Source of the DNA: Salinimicrobium xinjiangense DSM 19287
GTDB taxonomy: Bacteria; Bacteroidota; Bacteroidia; Flavobacteriales; Flavobacteriaceae
Length of the DNA stretch: 64,000 nucleotides
Assembly (NCBI RefSeq): GCF_000423585.1
Contig: NZ_KE384055.1
Coordinates: forward strand, 167,232-231,231
Direction: 5' to 3'
This document shows, piece by piece, positions 1 through 9,275 of this stretch (position 1 is the first letter of the stretch; every line of letters starts with the position of its first letter). The notes under the pieces were generated by a model. That model had not been told where the DNA came from. It did not search any database and saw only the letters and a list, made by a program, of their open reading frames with translations. The translations under genes were made by a program, and so were the position numbers.

Positions 1-1155
1 CGTTACCGCATATAAAGGAGTCCGCAGTTCATGTGTGATGGTAGAAAGGAACTGCGCCTTTGCCAAAGAAGCCTTTTCGGCATTTTCTTTAGCAGTGACC
101 AGTTCAGAATTCTTTTTCTGTAAAAGATCATTCGCGCGGGCACGCAGATTGTTGTTCTTATAAAGGGATAACGTGAGCAGCGAAAGAATAGTTATAAGCG
201 CCACACTTAGAATAGTAGTAAGTTTATTTACTTTTAGCGTCCTTTCATTCTCTGCCTGTTTTTTTGTCAACTCATTGATATTGCTTTTCATGGCGTCAAG
301 ACCGTACCGCGCATCAGCATCAGATGCTATTGCTTCCTTGTTCAGATTATACAGGGAATCCCGCATCTGGTTGTTGGTCCTGAGAAGAGCCAGAGCATCA
401 GCATAATTTCCGGATTCTTCTTCAATGCGGCTCTGGATAAGGATGGTGTGCTGTATCATTCCGCCAAAGTCATTCCTTTGGGCGATTTCCAGGCTCTTTT
501 CTGCTTCTGCCATAGCCCTGTCCAGATTTCCGACAGAGAGATTTGCCCTGGCCTTATAGAAATGTACCCGCCCTACTTCGTAAGCATTGGTGCTGGTTCT
601 TAATTTTTCCTGGGCGGAGTTAAAAAGGGTTAAAGCAGCAAGAGGCCGTTGTGAGGTATTCAGATAAAGTATTCCACGGTTCAGGTCCACAGTACCCTGT
701 CCCTCAATATCTCCTAATTTCTTGTAAAGGGTTTCAGATAGATCAAAATATTCTGTAGCTTTTTCAAAAACCTTCTTTGCAGTAAAGATCTTTCCGAAGT
801 TGAGATAGCTATAGGCAAGACCGGCTTCGTCATTAATTTCACGCTGAATGGATATGGCGCGTAGCAGCTCTGTCGATGCCTTATCATGCTCGTGTCGAAC
901 ATAATATAATTGTGCCATTATGCTGCTGGAAAGGGCTATAAGCCGCGGATGATTGATCGTGCGGGCCAATTCGAGAGCAGTATTAAGCTCGCGCAGGGCC
1001 TGATCAAAGTGAACACTGTTTATAGACTCTTCTGCGTCTTCCAACAGCTGTTCAATAGTGGCATTGATTTCGTCAGTTTCCTGTAGGTTCTTCCCCTGGG
1101 CGTGGGAAAAGGAAAATATGAGAAATGCCACCATTAAAAGACTAAAGTTCTTCAT
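1..1155 (-). CDS. TPR-containing sensor histidine kinase, 3' end outside window
   Basis: Two-component sensor kinase; 385 codons are visible before the left edge. The ATG at 1155 begins a signal peptide ending near FSHAQG (residues 1-20). A helical tetratricopeptide-type region follows (about 25-300), then one membrane segment (about 308-333), a short charged coiled coil, and the start of the phosphoacceptor domain, FLSTITHELRTPLYAV, with the predicted phosphorylated His at residue 375. The ATPase domain and any receiver or HTH domain lie outside the window. This periplasmic-TPR architecture is common in Bacteroidota hybrid or stand-alone kinases. The gene sits 30 bp downstream of gapA on the same strand, so it may be co-transcribed. 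The signal it senses cannot be read from sequence. The H-box in frame with the rest makes the kinase call secure. Confidence 0.9.
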   Translation of the reverse strand, partial: MKNFSLLMVAFLIFSFSHAQGKNLQETDEINATIEQLLEDAEESINSVHFDQALRELNTALELARTINHPRLIALSSSIMAQLYYVRHEHDKASTELLRAISIQREINDEAGLAYSYLNFGKIFTAKKVFEKATEYFDLSETLYKKLGDIEGQGTVDLNRGILYLNTSQRPLAALTLFNSAQEKLRTSTNAYEVGRVHFYKARANLSVGNLDRAMAEAEKSLEIAQRNDFGGMIQHTILIQSRIEEESGNYADALALLRTNNQMRDSLYNLNKEAIASDADARYGLDAMKSNINELTKKQAENERTLKVNKLTTILSVALITILSLLTLSLYKNNNLRARANDLLQKKNSELVTAKENAEKASLAKAQFLSTITHELRTPLYAVT

Positions 1156-1185
1156 TTGGGACGTAAATAACTTGGCTAAATATAA

Positions 1186-2220
1186 TTATTTAATTGATAC
1201 GTGGGAAATTAAATCAATAAGTCGGCTCGAATATCCTATTTCATTATCGTACCATCCAATAATTTTGACCAGGTTATCACCTACCACAGAAGTCATTTGT
1301 GCATCAAAAATACAGGAATGGCAATTGCCCATAATATCGATGGAAACTATAGGATCTTCTGTGTACTCAAGAATATTTTTCAGCGAACCTGCCGCTGCTT
1401 CTTTAAAAGCCGAGTTCAAGGCTTCAATACTTGTAGAACGTTCCACATGAAGGGTCATATCTGTAAGGCTTCCGTTTGGGACGGGAACTCTTATTCCGCA
1501 TCCACCTATGACGTCACTCAGTTCGGGAAAAATACGGGTAAGTGCTTTGGCAGCACCGGTGGTAGTTGGAACAATAGACTGCCCCGCCGCCCGGGCTCTG
1601 CGCAGATCCTTGTGGGGCTGGTCATGCAGACTTTGGTCTGTGGTGTAGGAATGTACAGTGGTGATGTAGGCTTGCCTGACTGTGGCCAGTTCATGTACTA
1701 CTTTCAGCATTGGCGCCGCATTATTAGTAGTGCAGGAGGCATTGGAGATAATATCCTCAGTACCGTCAAGAATGTCCTCATTCACCCCAAACACTACCAT
1801 TTTTATGGAGTCATCCTGGGGAGGGACACTTAAAATCACCTTTTTGACACCCTGCTGTAAATGCGGTTGCAGCTCTTTCCGGGTTTTAAATTTTCCCGTA
1901 CTTTCTACAACTATTTCGACATTATAGCTCGTCCACCCGAGTTTTGAGGGATCGGGTTCATTAAGAACGGGAAAATGCCTGCCGTCTACGATTATCGCAT
2001 TACCCTGTGAGATGATCTCTCTCCTTAAGACTCCGTGAATGCTATCGTATTTGAGCAAATGCGCCAGCGTGGCTGCAGGTGCAATGTCGTTTATAGCTGC
2101 TACTTCCAGCCGTGGGTGATCCAGCAGCAGCCTAAAAAGGTTTCGGCCTATCCGGCCGAATCCATTGATCCCAATCCGGATCTTTTTCTTGTTTGCTGCG
2201 GAATTATATTCTTCCCGCAT
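1186..2220 (-). CDS. gapA: Glyceraldehyde-3-phosphate dehydrogenase, type I
   Basis: Cytosolic glycolytic enzyme converting glyceraldehyde 3-phosphate, phosphate and NAD+ to 1,3-bisphosphoglycerate. The 344 residues match the family length plus a short charged N-terminal extension. The Rossmann motif GINGFGRIGR lies at about 17-26, an IND segment near 45 suggests NAD preference, and the catalytic Cys163 sits in SNASCTTNNAAP; the usual second Cys of CTTNC is Asn here. The general-base His is in TVHSYTTDQ. The start is fixed by a TAATG overlap with the lipA stop, implying translational coupling. Flavobacteria often carry two GAPDH paralogues, so the paralogue (glycolytic or gluconeogenic) is not certain. 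Confidence 0.95.
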   Translation of the reverse strand: MREEYNSAANKKKIRIGINGFGRIGRNLFRLLLDHPRLEVAAINDIAPAATLAHLLKYDSIHGVLRREIISQGNAIIVDGRHFPVLNEPDPSKLGWTSYNVEIVVESTGKFKTRKELQPHLQQGVKKVILSVPPQDDSIKMVVFGVNEDILDGTEDIISNASCTTNNAAPMLKVVHELATVRQAYITTVHSYTTDQSLHDQPHKDLRRARAAGQSIVPTTTGAAKALTRIFPELSDVIGGCGIRVPVPNGSLTDMTLHVERSTSIEALNSAFKEAAAGSLKNILEYTEDPIVSIDIMGNCHSCIFDAQMTSVVGDNLVKIIGWYDNEIGYSSRLIDLISHVSIK

Positions 2221-3098
2221 TAGGTGAGGTGTTTTTGAGCTTTATAAGATGATCTTACCAGGGCCCCGCTTTCCACATGCCTGAAGCCGAGTTCAAGACC
2301 TATTGTCTCATATTTTTTAAACTGCTCCGGTGTAATGAATTCATGCACGGGTAAATGTTGCTTTGTTGGCTGTAAGTACTGGCCTATAGTAACAATATCC
2401 AGATCTACTTCTCTAAGATCCTTTAATGTTTGGATCACTTCATCTTCTTTCTCTCCCAACCCAAGCATCACTCCGGACTTTGTTCTTTTGATCCCCTGTT
2501 GTTTCAGGTATCTAAGCACCTCCAAACTACGCTCGTATTTCGCCTGAATTCTCACTTCCCGCGTCAGCCTTTTTACCGTCTCCATATTGTGTGACACAAT
2601 TTCGGGATTTACCTCTATGATGCGGTTAATATTTCGTTCTACCCCTTGAAAGTCGGGGATAAGAGTTTCCAGCGTGGTTTCAGGATTCATCCGGCGAATG
2701 GCTTTCACAGTTTCAGCCCAGATAATAGAACCCATATCCTTAAGATCGTCACGGTCCACACTAGTGATAACCGCATGTTTGATCTTCATTAGTTTTATTG
2801 AACGGGCCACTTTTTCCGGCTCATCCCAATCTACGGTTTCGGGCCTTCCCGTCTTTACACCGCAGAATCCGCAGGAACGGGTGCAGATGTTCCCAAGGAT
2901 CATAAAGGTCGCAGTACCTTCTCCCCAGCATTCTCCCATGTTGGGACAGCTTCCGGAGGTGCAGATCGTATGCAGATTATATTTATCCACCACTCCCCGT
3001 AATTCTGTGTATTTCTTTCCTGTGGGCAGTTTAACCCGAAGCCACTTGGGTTTAGGTGTTCTTTGTGTAGGGATTTGCTGTGTTTCCATAGCCTGCAA
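2220..3098 (-). CDS. lipA: Lipoyl synthase (radical SAM)
   Basis: Inserts two sulfurs into octanoyl groups on E2 and GcvH proteins, giving lipoyl cofactor. 292 aa, the usual length. Both iron-sulfur sites are complete: the auxiliary cluster cysteines 46, 51 and 57 in [12 protein letters not shown], and the radical-SAM CxxxCxxC at 72, 76 and 79 in CTRSCGFC. The C-terminal RSSYKA supplies the conserved Ser ligand of the auxiliary cluster. It is the upstream partner of gapA in a TAATG overlap. Two in-frame ATGs exist near the N-terminus (residues 1 and 4); either could be used. About 400 bp of repeat-rich DNA lies upstream, so it probably has its own promoter there. Confidence 0.97.
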   Translation of the reverse strand: MQAMETQQIPTQRTPKPKWLRVKLPTGKKYTELRGVVDKYNLHTICTSGSCPNMGECWGEGTATFMILGNICTRSCGFCGVKTGRPETVDWDEPEKVARSIKLMKIKHAVITSVDRDDLKDMGSIIWAETVKAIRRMNPETTLETLIPDFQGVERNINRIIEVNPEIVSHNMETVKRLTREVRIQAKYERSLEVLRYLKQQGIKRTKSGVMLGLGEKEDEVIQTLKDLREVDLDIVTIGQYLQPTKQHLPVHEFITPEQFKKYETIGLELGFRHVESGALVRSSYKAQKHLT

Positions 3099-3122
3099 AG
3101 GTACAATTCCGAAGGGGAAATA

Positions 3123-3500
3123 ACAACGTTAAAAATTAGTGATCAGTGTTCAGTGATCAGTGATCAGAAAGTGGCAGTGCGCAGTCTTGAGTTGGCAGTG
3201 GATTTCAGGAGCTGTTAGCTTTTAGCTATTGGCTATTAGCTCTTAGTGGCTTTTAAGAAGGTTAATAAAATCGCGTCCCCGGATTCAGGTTAAAATAAAA
3301 GTCGGAATTAGAAGTTCGAAGTTTCAATATTAAAGAACCTGCAACCTTAACCTGGAGCCTCTCTCCTCTAAAAGTAAATTTCCCGCTGATCCCGCAGATC
3401 TTCGCAGAGTAAAAAAGGTTAACCCGCAACCCGCAACTCGCATCCCGCAACTCAGGTCAAAAACCTGCAACTGAAACCTTGAACCTTGAACCCGAAAACT
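3123..3500. repeat. Intergenic heptamer-period repeat cluster 1
   Basis: Non-coding stretch between the sigma-factor stop and lipA, full of 7-bp-period arrays with different words: AGTGATC/AGTGTTC x4 (3138-3165), AGCTNTT-type x5 (3210-3244), GAAGTTC/T x2 (3311-3324), AACCCGC/AACTCGC/ATCCCGC x5 (3421-3455), and AACCTTG x3 (3475-3495), ending 7 bp from the sigma-factor stop. No plausible gene. The same words recur near 13.8, 14.0 and 34.2 kb, partly in inverted orientation. Confidence 0.85.
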
Positions 3501-3501
3501 C

Positions 3502-4071
3502 TTAAGATTTTCTCTTTTCAATTACCTCTGCCAGAAGTTTTTTAGCTCTCAAAAGTTTCACTTTCACGTTGTTCATAGGTTCCTGGAGGTGTGCCGCGAT
3601 CTCTTTGTAGCTCATTTCTTGAAAATACCTGAGCGTGATCACTTCCTGGTAAGGTTCTTTTAGTTTTTTGATGTCCCGTAACAACTGGGCCAGGTTCTGT
3701 TCTGTGATCAGAGTATCTTCAATAGTGGGGGCATCATCGGGTATCCGGTGTACCCTGTCATCCTCTTCGTCTGTAGTACGGGAGCGGATGGAAGCTTTTC
3801 TTTTCCTTACGAGATCAACATGTATATTCTTGGAAATAGTGATTAGCCAGGTTTTGAAGGTGTATTTCGGGTCAAAAGTGTCAATTTTATCGAATGCTCT
3901 GGAAAAGGTCTGGATGGTGATGTCCTCGGCATCGTACTCGTTCTGGGTGCGTTTTAGCTGAAACCCGTATACTTCATTCCAGAAGCTGTCCAAAAGATAA
4001 TTGAATGCCGACTGTTTTCCTTTTTTCGCCTTTTCAATTTGCTGCTGAAGTAGATTGGGTTCTATTTCCAA
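3502..4071 (-). CDS. RNA polymerase sigma-70 family (ECF) sigma factor
   Basis: 189-aa group IV sigma factor. Region 2 is visible at about 35-95, with DAEDITIQTFSRAF followed by the FKTWLITISKNIHVDLVRK segment. A charged linker follows, and region 4 at about 130-180 has an HTH containing TLRYFQEMSYKEIAAHL. No anti-sigma gene is adjacent. It overlaps the upstream glycosyltransferase gene by 10 bp on the same strand, so it is translated from the same message and may not be regulated by a neighbouring sensor. Target promoters are unknown. A heptamer repeat array begins 7 bp after its stop codon. Confidence 0.9.
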   Translation of the reverse strand: MEIEPNLLQQQIEKAKKGKQSAFNYLLDSFWNEVYGFQLKRTQNEYDAEDITIQTFSRAFDKIDTFDPKYTFKTWLITISKNIHVDLVRKRKASIRSRTTDEEDDRVHRIPDDAPTIEDTLITEQNLAQLLRDIKKLKEPYQEVITLRYFQEMSYKEIAAHLQEPMNNVKVKLLRAKKLLAEVIEKRKS

Positions 4072-5162
4072 TGAGTGGGTTTTGAAATAAGGTTAGCTAT
4101 AAAGATACCTAATTGCGCCCAAATTAAAAACAGTTCGAGGAACGGAAATATCCAAAAAAGGTCTGTTTCCCCGAATTTTTTACCTGACTGGTAAAAGACT
4201 GTTCCCTGTACGATCCATCGAACAGCCAGAAATATTAAAGCTGCCTGCCAAAAAGAACTGAATAAGAGAACGAAGAAAAACAACCAGAAGAGGAGCTGAG
4301 AGAGGTAAAAAAGTCCGAGCATTAACTGGTGTTCCTTGCGATAATGCCCGGCAATGGAAACGTGTCTTCTCTTTTGTCTCCACCAGGACTTAAGATCCTC
4401 CTTTGGTACACTACGGGTGATCCCGTTTGGAGAAATACACAGGGCTGTATTGAACTTATTTGCAGCCCGGTTCACAAAAAGATCATCGTCGCCTGACTTT
4501 ACGTGCAGGTGTGTGGCAAAACCATTCTGCGCATAAAATTCTTCGGAGGTGTAAGCTAAATTCCGGCCTACGCCCATATATGGTTTTCCCCAGCTGGCAT
4601 AGGAAAAATATTGTATTGCCGTAAAAAGAGTTTCAAACCGTATGAGCTTATTTAAAAGGGAGCGGGTGTTGATCAAATATCCGCCATAGCCCAGAACAAT
4701 GCTCTTCTGGTCCTCAAAATGCTCACTCATTTCTTTAAGCCATTGGTCTGTCTCCGGTCTGCAATCGGCATCAGTAAATAAAAGAAAGGGCTTTTTTGCC
4801 TTTTTGATCCCGAGAGTTAAAGCATATTTTTTATTAGCCCAGAAAGCCTCGTTATTTTGCACATTAACGATCTTAACCCTGTTATCCATCATCTCAAATT
4901 CCTCCATTACCTCCAGCGTTTCATCTATAGAAGCATCATTGATCACCACCACCTCGAAATTAGGATGATCCTGAGCTAAAATAAGCGGGAGAAAATTCCT
5001 GAGATTTTCTGCTTCATTTTTTGCACAGATAATTACTGAAACCGGAAGGTTTTTTTGTGTGGGATTTTGAATTGTGCGGGCAAAAGCAAACTTAAAGAAG
5101 CCCAGATAATATAACAGGTTGATAAGGCCAATGAGAACAAAGGCTATTAGGATGGTTAGCAT
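4062..5162 (-). CDS. Glycosyltransferase family 2, membrane-anchored
   Basis: 366-aa membrane glycosyltransferase, probably transferring a sugar from an NDP-sugar to a lipid or polysaccharide acceptor on the cytoplasmic face. An N-terminal membrane segment (about 1-25) precedes a GT-A domain with SVIICAKNEAENL, the metal-binding TDADCRP, and a later DDDLFVNR and WWRQKRRH (QxxRW-like) region. Two to three hydrophobic segments close the C-terminus (about 280-355). The layout resembles processive GT2 enzymes. It forms a two-gene unit with the ECF sigma factor (10-bp overlap). Acceptor and sugar cannot be inferred. Confidence 0.88.
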   Translation of the reverse strand: MLTILIAFVLIGLINLLYYLGFFKFAFARTIQNPTQKNLPVSVIICAKNEAENLRNFLPLILAQDHPNFEVVVINDASIDETLEVMEEFEMMDNRVKIVNVQNNEAFWANKKYALTLGIKKAKKPFLLFTDADCRPETDQWLKEMSEHFEDQKSIVLGYGGYLINTRSLLNKLIRFETLFTAIQYFSYASWGKPYMGVGRNLAYTSEEFYAQNGFATHLHVKSGDDDLFVNRAANKFNTALCISPNGITRSVPKEDLKSWWRQKRRHVSIAGHYRKEHQLMLGLFYLSQLLFWLFFFVLLFSSFWQAALIFLAVRWIVQGTVFYQSGKKFGETDLFWIFPFLELFLIWAQLGIFIANLISKPTHWK

Positions 5163-5176
5163 TTATGTGGCAGGAA

Positions 5177-5383
5177 TTATTTTACCGTTTGAGGTTCGTC
5201 GCAATCCCTGGCTTCATCGGGTAATTTTCCGCAGTAACTGCAGGCTTCCCCTTCTTTATTTAGAAACGGACTCTGACTTGCACAGGTGCCGCTGAACTTC
5301 CCATCTTTTTTTCCCCAGATCTTAATGGCGATCCCGGCAAAAGCAAGGGCTAAAAGTACTATGGTAATTAAAACTAGTTCCAT
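5177..5383 (-). CDS. Small membrane-anchored Cys-rich protein, conserved in flavobacteria
   Basis: 68 aa from the preferred ATG at 5383; an in-frame ATG at 5401 would add six residues. One N-terminal transmembrane helix (about 1-20) is followed by a basic stretch and a soluble tail holding four cysteines in GTCASQSPFLNKEG, CSYCG and RDCD. This resembles short flavobacterial proteins annotated only as membrane or secreted protein; no function is known to me. The cysteine spacing could bind a metal, but that is inference. It lies 14 bp upstream of the glycosyltransferase gene and is probably first in that operon. Confidence 0.7.
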   Translation of the reverse strand: MELVLITIVLLALAFAGIAIKIWGKKDGKFSGTCASQSPFLNKEGEACSYCGKLPDEARDCDEPQTVK

Positions 5384-5548
5384 ACTCAAAATTTTCTGCA
5401 AAAATAAACAATAAAGTACAGTCTATGAAGGGAATGAAAGAGTTTATTATAGGAGTGTGTTTACATTTTAACTAAAATTTAATTCCGATGAATATGTAGT
5501 GGAATTATTACCTGATAACTTGCAGTTAACGCTATAAAATTAATAAAA

Positions 5549-6157
5549 ATGAAAACCAGGACCTTAAGAATTTTAATAATTTTTCTTACTGCAGGTTTTT
5601 TCTCCTGCCAGGATCGGGACAAAAATACCTCTGAAAACGTGGAAATCATTCCTGCCGAAGAGAAAAAGGATGAGCTTCGGGAAGATGATGCCCCTATGGA
5701 AAGAAGCCGGATCCTTGCCCGCATGAGGGAGGAAGGAGAATTGAGCAGGTTCACGGAAGAAATGCAAAAATCGGGGCTCGAAGAAGAATTTGAAGGTAAG
5801 GAAGGGCTTTATACTATTTTCGCTCCTTCCAACGCTGCATACGACAGGATTCCTGCTAAAGAGATGACTCCGGACAGCAGTTTGGGAACAGATAATTCTA
5901 AGGGTGATGACCTGCGCTATTATATGGTTGAAGGTGAAATGACATTAGATTACCTGCGCCAAAAAATTAATGCTTCCAATAACAACAGGTTTGAATTCAG
6001 AACCGCCCTTGGCGAAAAACTTTGGGCAACCGAAAAAGGAGATAAAATCATTCTTACAGATGTCCTGGGAAATCAGGCTACTATTGTTACCTCAAACATG
6101 GAAGACCATTTTGGAGTTTATCATATTATAGATAATACTCTGCATGCTAAAAAATAG
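5549..6157 (+). CDS. Fasciclin-domain lipoprotein
   Basis: 202 aa. The N-terminus is a lipoprotein signal with lipobox-like FFSCQDR (Cys about 20), so it is predicted to be exported and lipid-anchored. A charged linker rich in E, K and D is followed by a FAS1 fold: LYTIFAPSNAAYDRIP (H1-type motif) and, at the C-terminus, VYHIIDNTLHAKK (H2-type motif). FAS1 domains mediate adhesion or protein contacts in many phyla; the ligand here is unknown. A second fasciclin lipoprotein follows on the same strand after about 120 bp, so the two look like diverged tandem duplicates. Confidence 0.88.
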   Translation: MKTRTLRILIIFLTAGFFSCQDRDKNTSENVEIIPAEEKKDELREDDAPMERSRILARMREEGELSRFTEEMQKSGLEEEFEGKEGLYTIFAPSNAAYDRIPAKEMTPDSSLGTDNSKGDDLRYYMVEGEMTLDYLRQKINASNNNRFEFRTALGEKLWATEKGDKIILTDVLGNQATIVTSNMEDHFGVYHIIDNTLHAKK

Positions 6158-6301
6158 CGGGAGAAAGGGAAGGCCTAACTGTAGCCTGTTAATTCTTTAA
6201 GAAGGGTTGGCATTTCAAAACCTGATTTTTAACTAAGGATTATAAGTTCTTTTTCGACTTGTCTTTAGTTTTTTAATAATTTGGTTTTCAAATACTTAAA
6301 T

Positions 6302-6922
6302 ATGAAAATTATGAAATTGAATAAGTTGATAATGATGCTCACTTTGGTTTTTATTGCCTTTACTGCCTGTAAAGACAAAGAACGTGAAGCTGAGACAATG
6401 GAACCTGTACAGGGAGAGAATTTTGAGGACAGACTGGAAAATGCACGTGGTAACAATGACGTGGTAAATGCCATAGAAAGCAATCCCGAGCTGAGTACTT
6501 TTGCTACCGGATTGAATGCCTGGAATGTCCAGGATTCGATTGAGAATGTTGAGGGTGAACTGCTTGTCTTTGCGCCAACCAACCTGGCTTATAGCGAAGT
6601 GAGACAAGTAGAGGGGCAGCCTATGGTTGAAATTGATTCTGAAGCAATAATCTCATATCATGTTCTTAATACTTCCAGGGATCTGGAAGAGCTGAGAGAG
6701 GAAATAAGAAATTCCCGTGATACTGTTGTAGTGCAAACCATGCAGGGCGAAGATCTTAAATTAACTCTTGATGGTAATTCTCTTGTATTAACCGGCGCCA
6801 CGGGAATCTCTGCCCGGGTGACCGATTCTATACAAGCCGAAAACGGGATGGTATACATCATTGATAAAGTCCTGTTCCCCAGAGATACAAGTCGGGAGGT
6901 AATCATTACCAATGAAGGTTAA
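6302..6922 (+). CDS. Fasciclin-domain lipoprotein (paralogue)
   Basis: Start ATG 6302 preferred; the ATG-less extension to 6281 adds only seven residues. About 206 aa with lipoprotein signal LVFIAFTACKDK, an acidic linker, and one FAS1 domain with LLVFAPTNLAYSEV near the middle and MVYIIDKVLFPRD at the end. Same organisation as the gene just upstream, suggesting local duplication. A strong bidirectional terminator hairpin lies directly downstream (6941-6983) between this gene and convergent murB. Surface adhesion or envelope role is inferred from the family only. Confidence 0.87.
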   Translation: MKIMKLNKLIMMLTLVFIAFTACKDKEREAETMEPVQGENFEDRLENARGNNDVVNAIESNPELSTFATGLNAWNVQDSIENVEGELLVFAPTNLAYSEVRQVEGQPMVEIDSEAIISYHVLNTSRDLEELREEIRNSRDTVVVQTMQGEDLKLTLDGNSLVLTGATGISARVTDSIQAENGMVYIIDKVLFPRDTSREVIITNEG

Positions 6923-6940
6923 ATTGCTCAAAGAGTTTTA

Positions 6941-6983
6941 AAAAAAGCTGCTCAAAAATGCCATTTTTGAGCAGCTTTTTTTG
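6941..6983. terminator. Bidirectional terminator between fasciclin gene and murB
   Basis: Long palindrome: A-tract, GCTGCTCAAAAATG, then its complement ending in a T-tract. Works on both strands for the convergent genes. Its core TCAAAAATGCCATTTTTGA (6952-6970) is one of six similar palindromes in this window. Confidence 0.9.
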
Positions 6984-6984
6984 T

Positions 6985-7998
6985 CTAAAAAATGTTGACT
7001 TCCGGTGTGATCGATACATTGAACATATCCGAAACTCTCTCCTGTATTTTTTGGGAGAGTGCCAGTATCTCCTGCCCTGTGGCATTCCCATAGTTCACCA
7101 GCACTAACGCCTGTTTTTCATGCACTCCGGCGTCTCCTTCACGGTATCCTTTTAGTCCGGCGCGATCTATGAGCCATCCTGCAGGAATCTTCACCCGCTC
7201 TTCATCCAGTACGTAAAAAGGCATTTCGGGATATTGTTTCTGAAGATCTGCAAGCTCAGCCGTAGAGATCACAGGGTTCTTAAAAAAGCTGCCACTGTTT
7301 CCCAATTCCTTTGGATTGGGTAATTTGGACTGCCTGATACTGATCACGGCCTCAGAAATGTCTTTGATCCCCGGATCCTTGATTCCTTTTTCCTCCAGGA
7401 AAAGATCTATTGACCCGTAGGAGGTGTTGAGCTTATGATCCCTTTTTGTGAGCCTGAATCTAACGCTCAGAATTATGTATCTGCCCTTTGCCTCATTTTT
7501 AAAGATGGAATCCCGGTATCCAAAGCGGCAATCTTCCCGGTTAAAAGTTCTAAGTTCTAATGTCTGAACATCAAGTGCAGTACAGGATTCAAAAGTATCT
7601 TTTATTTCCACTCCGTAAGCCCCTATATTCTGAATAGGAGCGGTACCAACATTTCCGGGGATCAGGGAAAGATTTTCAATTCCGCCAAAGTCCCGTTCAA
7701 TACAGTACATTACGAATTCATGCCAGTTTTCACCGGCCATTGCCTCCACTACAACTTCATCCTGATTTTCCTCAATGATCTGCTTCCCTCTTAAATTGAT
7801 GTGTAATATCGTTTGCTCCACATCTTTGGTAAGTAGCATATTACTGCCGCCACCCAGGATGAACAACTCTGAAGCATAGGATTTTTGCAGTACCTCTTTT
7901 AAATCCTCTACAGAGGTCACTTCTACCAGCTGCCGGGCCGTAACATCAATGCCGAAGGTATTATAAGGTTTTAAAGAAATATGCTGCAGAACTTTCAT
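6985..7998 (-). CDS. murB: UDP-N-acetylenolpyruvoylglucosamine reductase
   Basis: FAD enzyme reducing enolpyruvyl-UDP-GlcNAc to UDP-MurNAc in peptidoglycan synthesis. 337 aa, the long E. coli-like (type I) form. FAD-binding loop ELFILGGGSNMLL at about 44-56; NLSLIPGNVGTAPIQNIGAYGVE at about 124-146 contains the family signature; the later GNSGSFFKNPV carries the catalytic Ser, and the C-terminal segment includes VHEKQALVLVNYG. The start ATG overlaps the upstream aminotransferase stop as TAATG, so the two are co-translated. The stop abuts the terminator shared with the fasciclin gene. Confidence 0.97.
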   Translation of the reverse strand: MKVLQHISLKPYNTFGIDVTARQLVEVTSVEDLKEVLQKSYASELFILGGGSNMLLTKDVEQTILHINLRGKQIIEENQDEVVVEAMAGENWHEFVMYCIERDFGGIENLSLIPGNVGTAPIQNIGAYGVEIKDTFESCTALDVQTLELRTFNREDCRFGYRDSIFKNEAKGRYIILSVRFRLTKRDHKLNTSYGSIDLFLEEKGIKDPGIKDISEAVISIRQSKLPNPKELGNSGSFFKNPVISTAELADLQKQYPEMPFYVLDEERVKIPAGWLIDRAGLKGYREGDAGVHEKQALVLVNYGNATGQEILALSQKIQERVSDMFNVSITPEVNIF

Positions 7999-9188
7999 TA
8001 GCCTTTATACTGCTTTAAAGCTGCCTCTAATATCTCTATTGCTCTTAAAAGATCTTCTTTTTTTAGAACATAGGCTATTCTTACCTGGTTAAGACCTGTG
8101 TTGGGTGTGGAATAGAATCCGGCAGCCGGAGCTACCATTACAGTTTCGTTATTTAGTTCAAAACTATCCAGTAGCCACTTCGCAAAATCTTCGGCATCCT
8201 TGACAGGCAGTTCTGCAATACAATAAAAAGCTCCCTTGGGATTAGCTACTCTAACGCCTTCTATTTTCTCAAGTCCCTGTACCAGAGTATTCCTTCTGGA
8301 TGTATACTCCTCAATTACTTCATCAAAATACTCCTGCTCGGTTTCCAGGGCGGCCTCGCTTGCTATCTGAGCAAAGGTCGGCGGACTCAGCCTCGCCTGG
8401 GCAAATTTCATAGCCGTAGCCATGAATTCCTTATTTTTTGAAACCACACAGCCAATTCGTGCACCACACATACTGTACCTTTTGGAGACAGAATCGATCA
8501 TAATTGCATGCTGCTCCAATCCGGGAACGCTCATTACAGAATAATGTCTGGCTCCATCATAAGCAAATTCTCGGTAAACTTCGTCGGCAACCAGGAAAAG
8601 GTCGTGCTTCTTCACTACCTCAGCCAGCTGTTCGATCTCTTCTTTAGTGTAAAGATATCCTGTTGGATTTCCCGGATTACAAATTAAAATTGCCTTTGTT
8701 TTGGAGGTAATGAGTTTCTCAAATTCAGAGATTGGAGGCAGTGCAAAACTGTCTTCGATCTTTGATTTCACAGGCACCACAGTTACACCCGAGGCTGTTG
8801 CAAAACCATTATAGTTAGCGTAAAATGGTTCCGGAATGATCACCTCATCTCCTGCATCACATATACTTCCCATTGTAAAAAGCAAAGCTTCAGATCCGCC
8901 GGTGGTAATAATAAGTTCGTTAGCAGATATATTGATATCGTGTTTTTGATAATATGCCGCGAGTTTGGTGCGATAGCTTTCAAAACCGGCAGAGTGGCTA
9001 TAAGAAAGCACCTCAATATCGTTATTCTTAACCGCAGCAAGTGCTTTCGCCGGAGTTTTAATATCGGGCTGGCCAATATTGAGCTGGTAAATTACACGTC
9101 CCTTTTTAATAGCTGCTTCGGCATAAGGAACTAACTTTCTTATAGGTGATTCGGGCATTGCCTGCCCTTTCCGTGAAATGTTTGGCAT
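7998..9188 (-). CDS. Pyridoxal-phosphate class I aminotransferase
   Basis: 396 aa fold-type I PLP enzyme, AspC/aromatic aminotransferase-like. Visible motifs: TTGGSEALLF (phosphate-binding region), NPGNPTGYLY near 171-180, ADEVYREF near 201-208, and the Schiff-base lysine K236 in DSVSKRYSMCGARIG. The C-terminal Arg region near VRIAYVLKKED would bind the substrate carboxylate. Substrate specificity (aspartate, aromatic or branched) cannot be decided. It overlaps murB by TAATG. An alternative start ten codons downstream (MPESPIRKL) exists. Confidence 0.9.
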   Translation of the reverse strand: MPNISRKGQAMPESPIRKLVPYAEAAIKKGRVIYQLNIGQPDIKTPAKALAAVKNNDIEVLSYSHSAGFESYRTKLAAYYQKHDINISANELIITTGGSEALLFTMGSICDAGDEVIIPEPFYANYNGFATASGVTVVPVKSKIEDSFALPPISEFEKLITSKTKAILICNPGNPTGYLYTKEEIEQLAEVVKKHDLFLVADEVYREFAYDGARHYSVMSVPGLEQHAIMIDSVSKRYSMCGARIGCVVSKNKEFMATAMKFAQARLSPPTFAQIASEAALETEQEYFDEVIEEYTSRRNTLVQGLEKIEGVRVANPKGAFYCIAELPVKDAEDFAKWLLDSFELNNETVMVAPAAGFYSTPNTGLNQVRIAYVLKKEDLLRAIEILEAALKQYKG

Positions 9189-9275
9189 GTCTAAATTTTT
9201 GGCTTACAAAGTTGCAAAATTTTAATGTCACAATGATATTTTTTGTACTTTTTATACTCTCTTCATTTCCGGGCC

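Noticed and set aside
5549..6922. The two fasciclin genes as one frameshifted gene
   Set aside because: Each has its own lipoprotein signal and a complete FAS1 domain, so they are separate paralogues.
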